A stretch of DNA of 14,941 nt from contig CAMTOL010000029.1 of NCBI GenBank assembly GCA_947074135.1, forward strand, positions 1 through 14,941, written 5' to 3'. The notes below the pieces were generated by a model that saw only the letters and a program-made list of their open reading frames with translations, did not search any database and was not told the DNA's origin. Positions 14,292 to 14,941 of the stretch are shown here, in pieces; within the stretch, counting starts at the first letter, position 1, and every line of letters starts with the position of its first letter. The DNA is from an uncultured Rikenellaceae bacterium (GTDB lineage: Bacteria > Bacteroidota > Bacteroidia > Bacteroidales > Rikenellaceae). The translations under genes were made by a program, and so were the position numbers.

Positions 14292-14941
14292 ATGAGAGAA
14301 CAGATAGATAACAAAGCAAAGCCATTTTTAAAATGGGCAGGGGGTAAAACGCAACTTATATCTGAAATACAAGGTGCGTTACCTTATAATTTTAGTGACA
14401 ATATAACTACATATGTTGAACCATTTGTTGGTGGAGGTGCAGTGCTTTTTTGGATATTACAGAATTATCCCAATATTGAGAGAGCAATTATAAATGATAT
14501 AAATAAAGACTTAATATCTGCATACATTACAATTAAAGATCAACCAAATGATTTAATAAATTTATTGCAGATAATCAAAGATGAGTTTATCGGTTTAAAC
14601 GAGCAAGAACGAAAAAAATATTTTCTTGAAAAACGCACGCTCTACAATACTAAAGAATTGGATATGATTGAAAATACAGCACTTCTGATTTTATGAAAAA
14701 GAAAATGTTTGAATGGGCTTTATCGTGTAAATAAAAGTGGAGGATTTAAGGTACATTGTGGACGGTATAGTAATACAAATATTTGTGACAATCAAACGAT
14801 TTTAGCAGATAGCGAACTATTGCAAAAGGTAGAGATTTTGATAGGAGATTTTGAAAAAACACTACAATATGCTAGTCAAGAAAGATTCTATTATCTAGAT
14901 CATCCCTACAAACCATTAAGTACAACATCTAGTTTTATATC
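14292..14941 (+). pseudogene. Dam-family adenine-N6 DNA methylase, interrupted by an in-frame stop and cut by the window edge
   Basis: The first 134 residues are a clear DpnM/Dam-type methylase N-terminus. It has the S-adenosylmethionine motif FLKWAGGKTQLI (residues 12-23), YVEPFVGGGAVLFW and INDINKDLISAY. A TGA at 14694-14696 then stops the frame. The same frame continues without another stop to the window end (81 more codons) and is still recognisably the same protein: CLNGLYRVNKSGGFKV, RYSNTNICD and FYYLDHPYKPLSTTSSF. The catalytic DPPY motif therefore reads DHPY. The break is a nonsense codon and not a frameshift, where the family normally has a leucine (TTA to TGA would suffice). The gene is much more AT-rich than its neighbour: 13 G/C of 60 in 14521-14580 against 24 of 60 in 13981-14040 of engB. 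That suggests recent acquisition, for example from a restriction-modification cassette. A sequencing error is the main alternative to true decay. Confidence 0.8.

Noticed and set aside
14694..14696. TGA read as selenocysteine or another recoded residue in the methylase.
   Set aside because: The family has leucine at this place, no cysteine is expected there, and nearby substitutions and the DHPY motif point to decay or error.
1..14941. CRISPR arrays, tRNA or rRNA genes, and intact insertion sequences.
   Set aside because: I saw no regularly spaced repeats, no tRNA-like cloverleaf sequence and no transposase frame in the window.

Overview
This is about 15 kb of a chromosome from an anaerobic member of the Bacteroidota, most likely order Bacteroidales. 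The evidence is a glycogen synthase-phosphorylase fusion of the kind I associate with that order, a DUF4270-type lipoprotein paired with a short glycogen synthase-like protein, promoter elements of the TAnnTTTG type instead of sigma70 boxes, and an NADH-linked [FeFe]-hydrogenase typical of fermentative gut or sediment anaerobes. Most of the window is ordinary core chromosome. Only the right end looks accessory.

Layout, left to right. A very large + strand gene (89-4348) joins a GT3 glycogen synthase to a GT35 alpha-glucan phosphorylase. It is followed by a cluster of three hairpins (4401-4521) that separates it from a run of minus-strand genes. That run is topA (4551-6878), a DUF4270-like lipoprotein (6947-8341) and a truncated GT5 glycogen synthase-like protein (8388-9209). 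A 273-base AT-rich gap (9210-9482) holds a TACCTTTG promoter element, several inverted repeats and a strong terminator. Next are the hydrogenase genes hydA (9483-11237) and hydB (11244-13016, GTG start), also on the minus strand. Upstream of them lies a secreted thioredoxin-fold protein with no cysteine (13069-13566). A short divergent promoter region (13567-13635) leads to the + strand GTPase gene engB (13636-14256). Last is a DNA adenine methylase gene that runs off the window and is interrupted by an in-frame TGA (14292-14941).

How the genes fit together. The fusion protein carries both the polymerising and the phosphorolytic activity for storage glucan. HydB and HydA are two subunits of an NADH/ferredoxin-linked hydrogenase that would dispose of fermentation electrons as H2. 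The HydC (NuoE-like) subunit expected for the trimeric form is not beside them. The two-gene unit of GT5-like protein and DUF4270 lipoprotein has no assigned function. Its glycosyltransferase member lacks the residues and the second domain needed for catalysis.

I did not find an obviously new defence or mobile system. The items most worth a second look are the non-catalytic GT5-like/DUF4270 pair, the hydA terminator that swallows its own stop codon, the cysteine-free thioredoxin fold upstream of the hydrogenase genes, and the methylase with both a stop codon and an altered catalytic motif.
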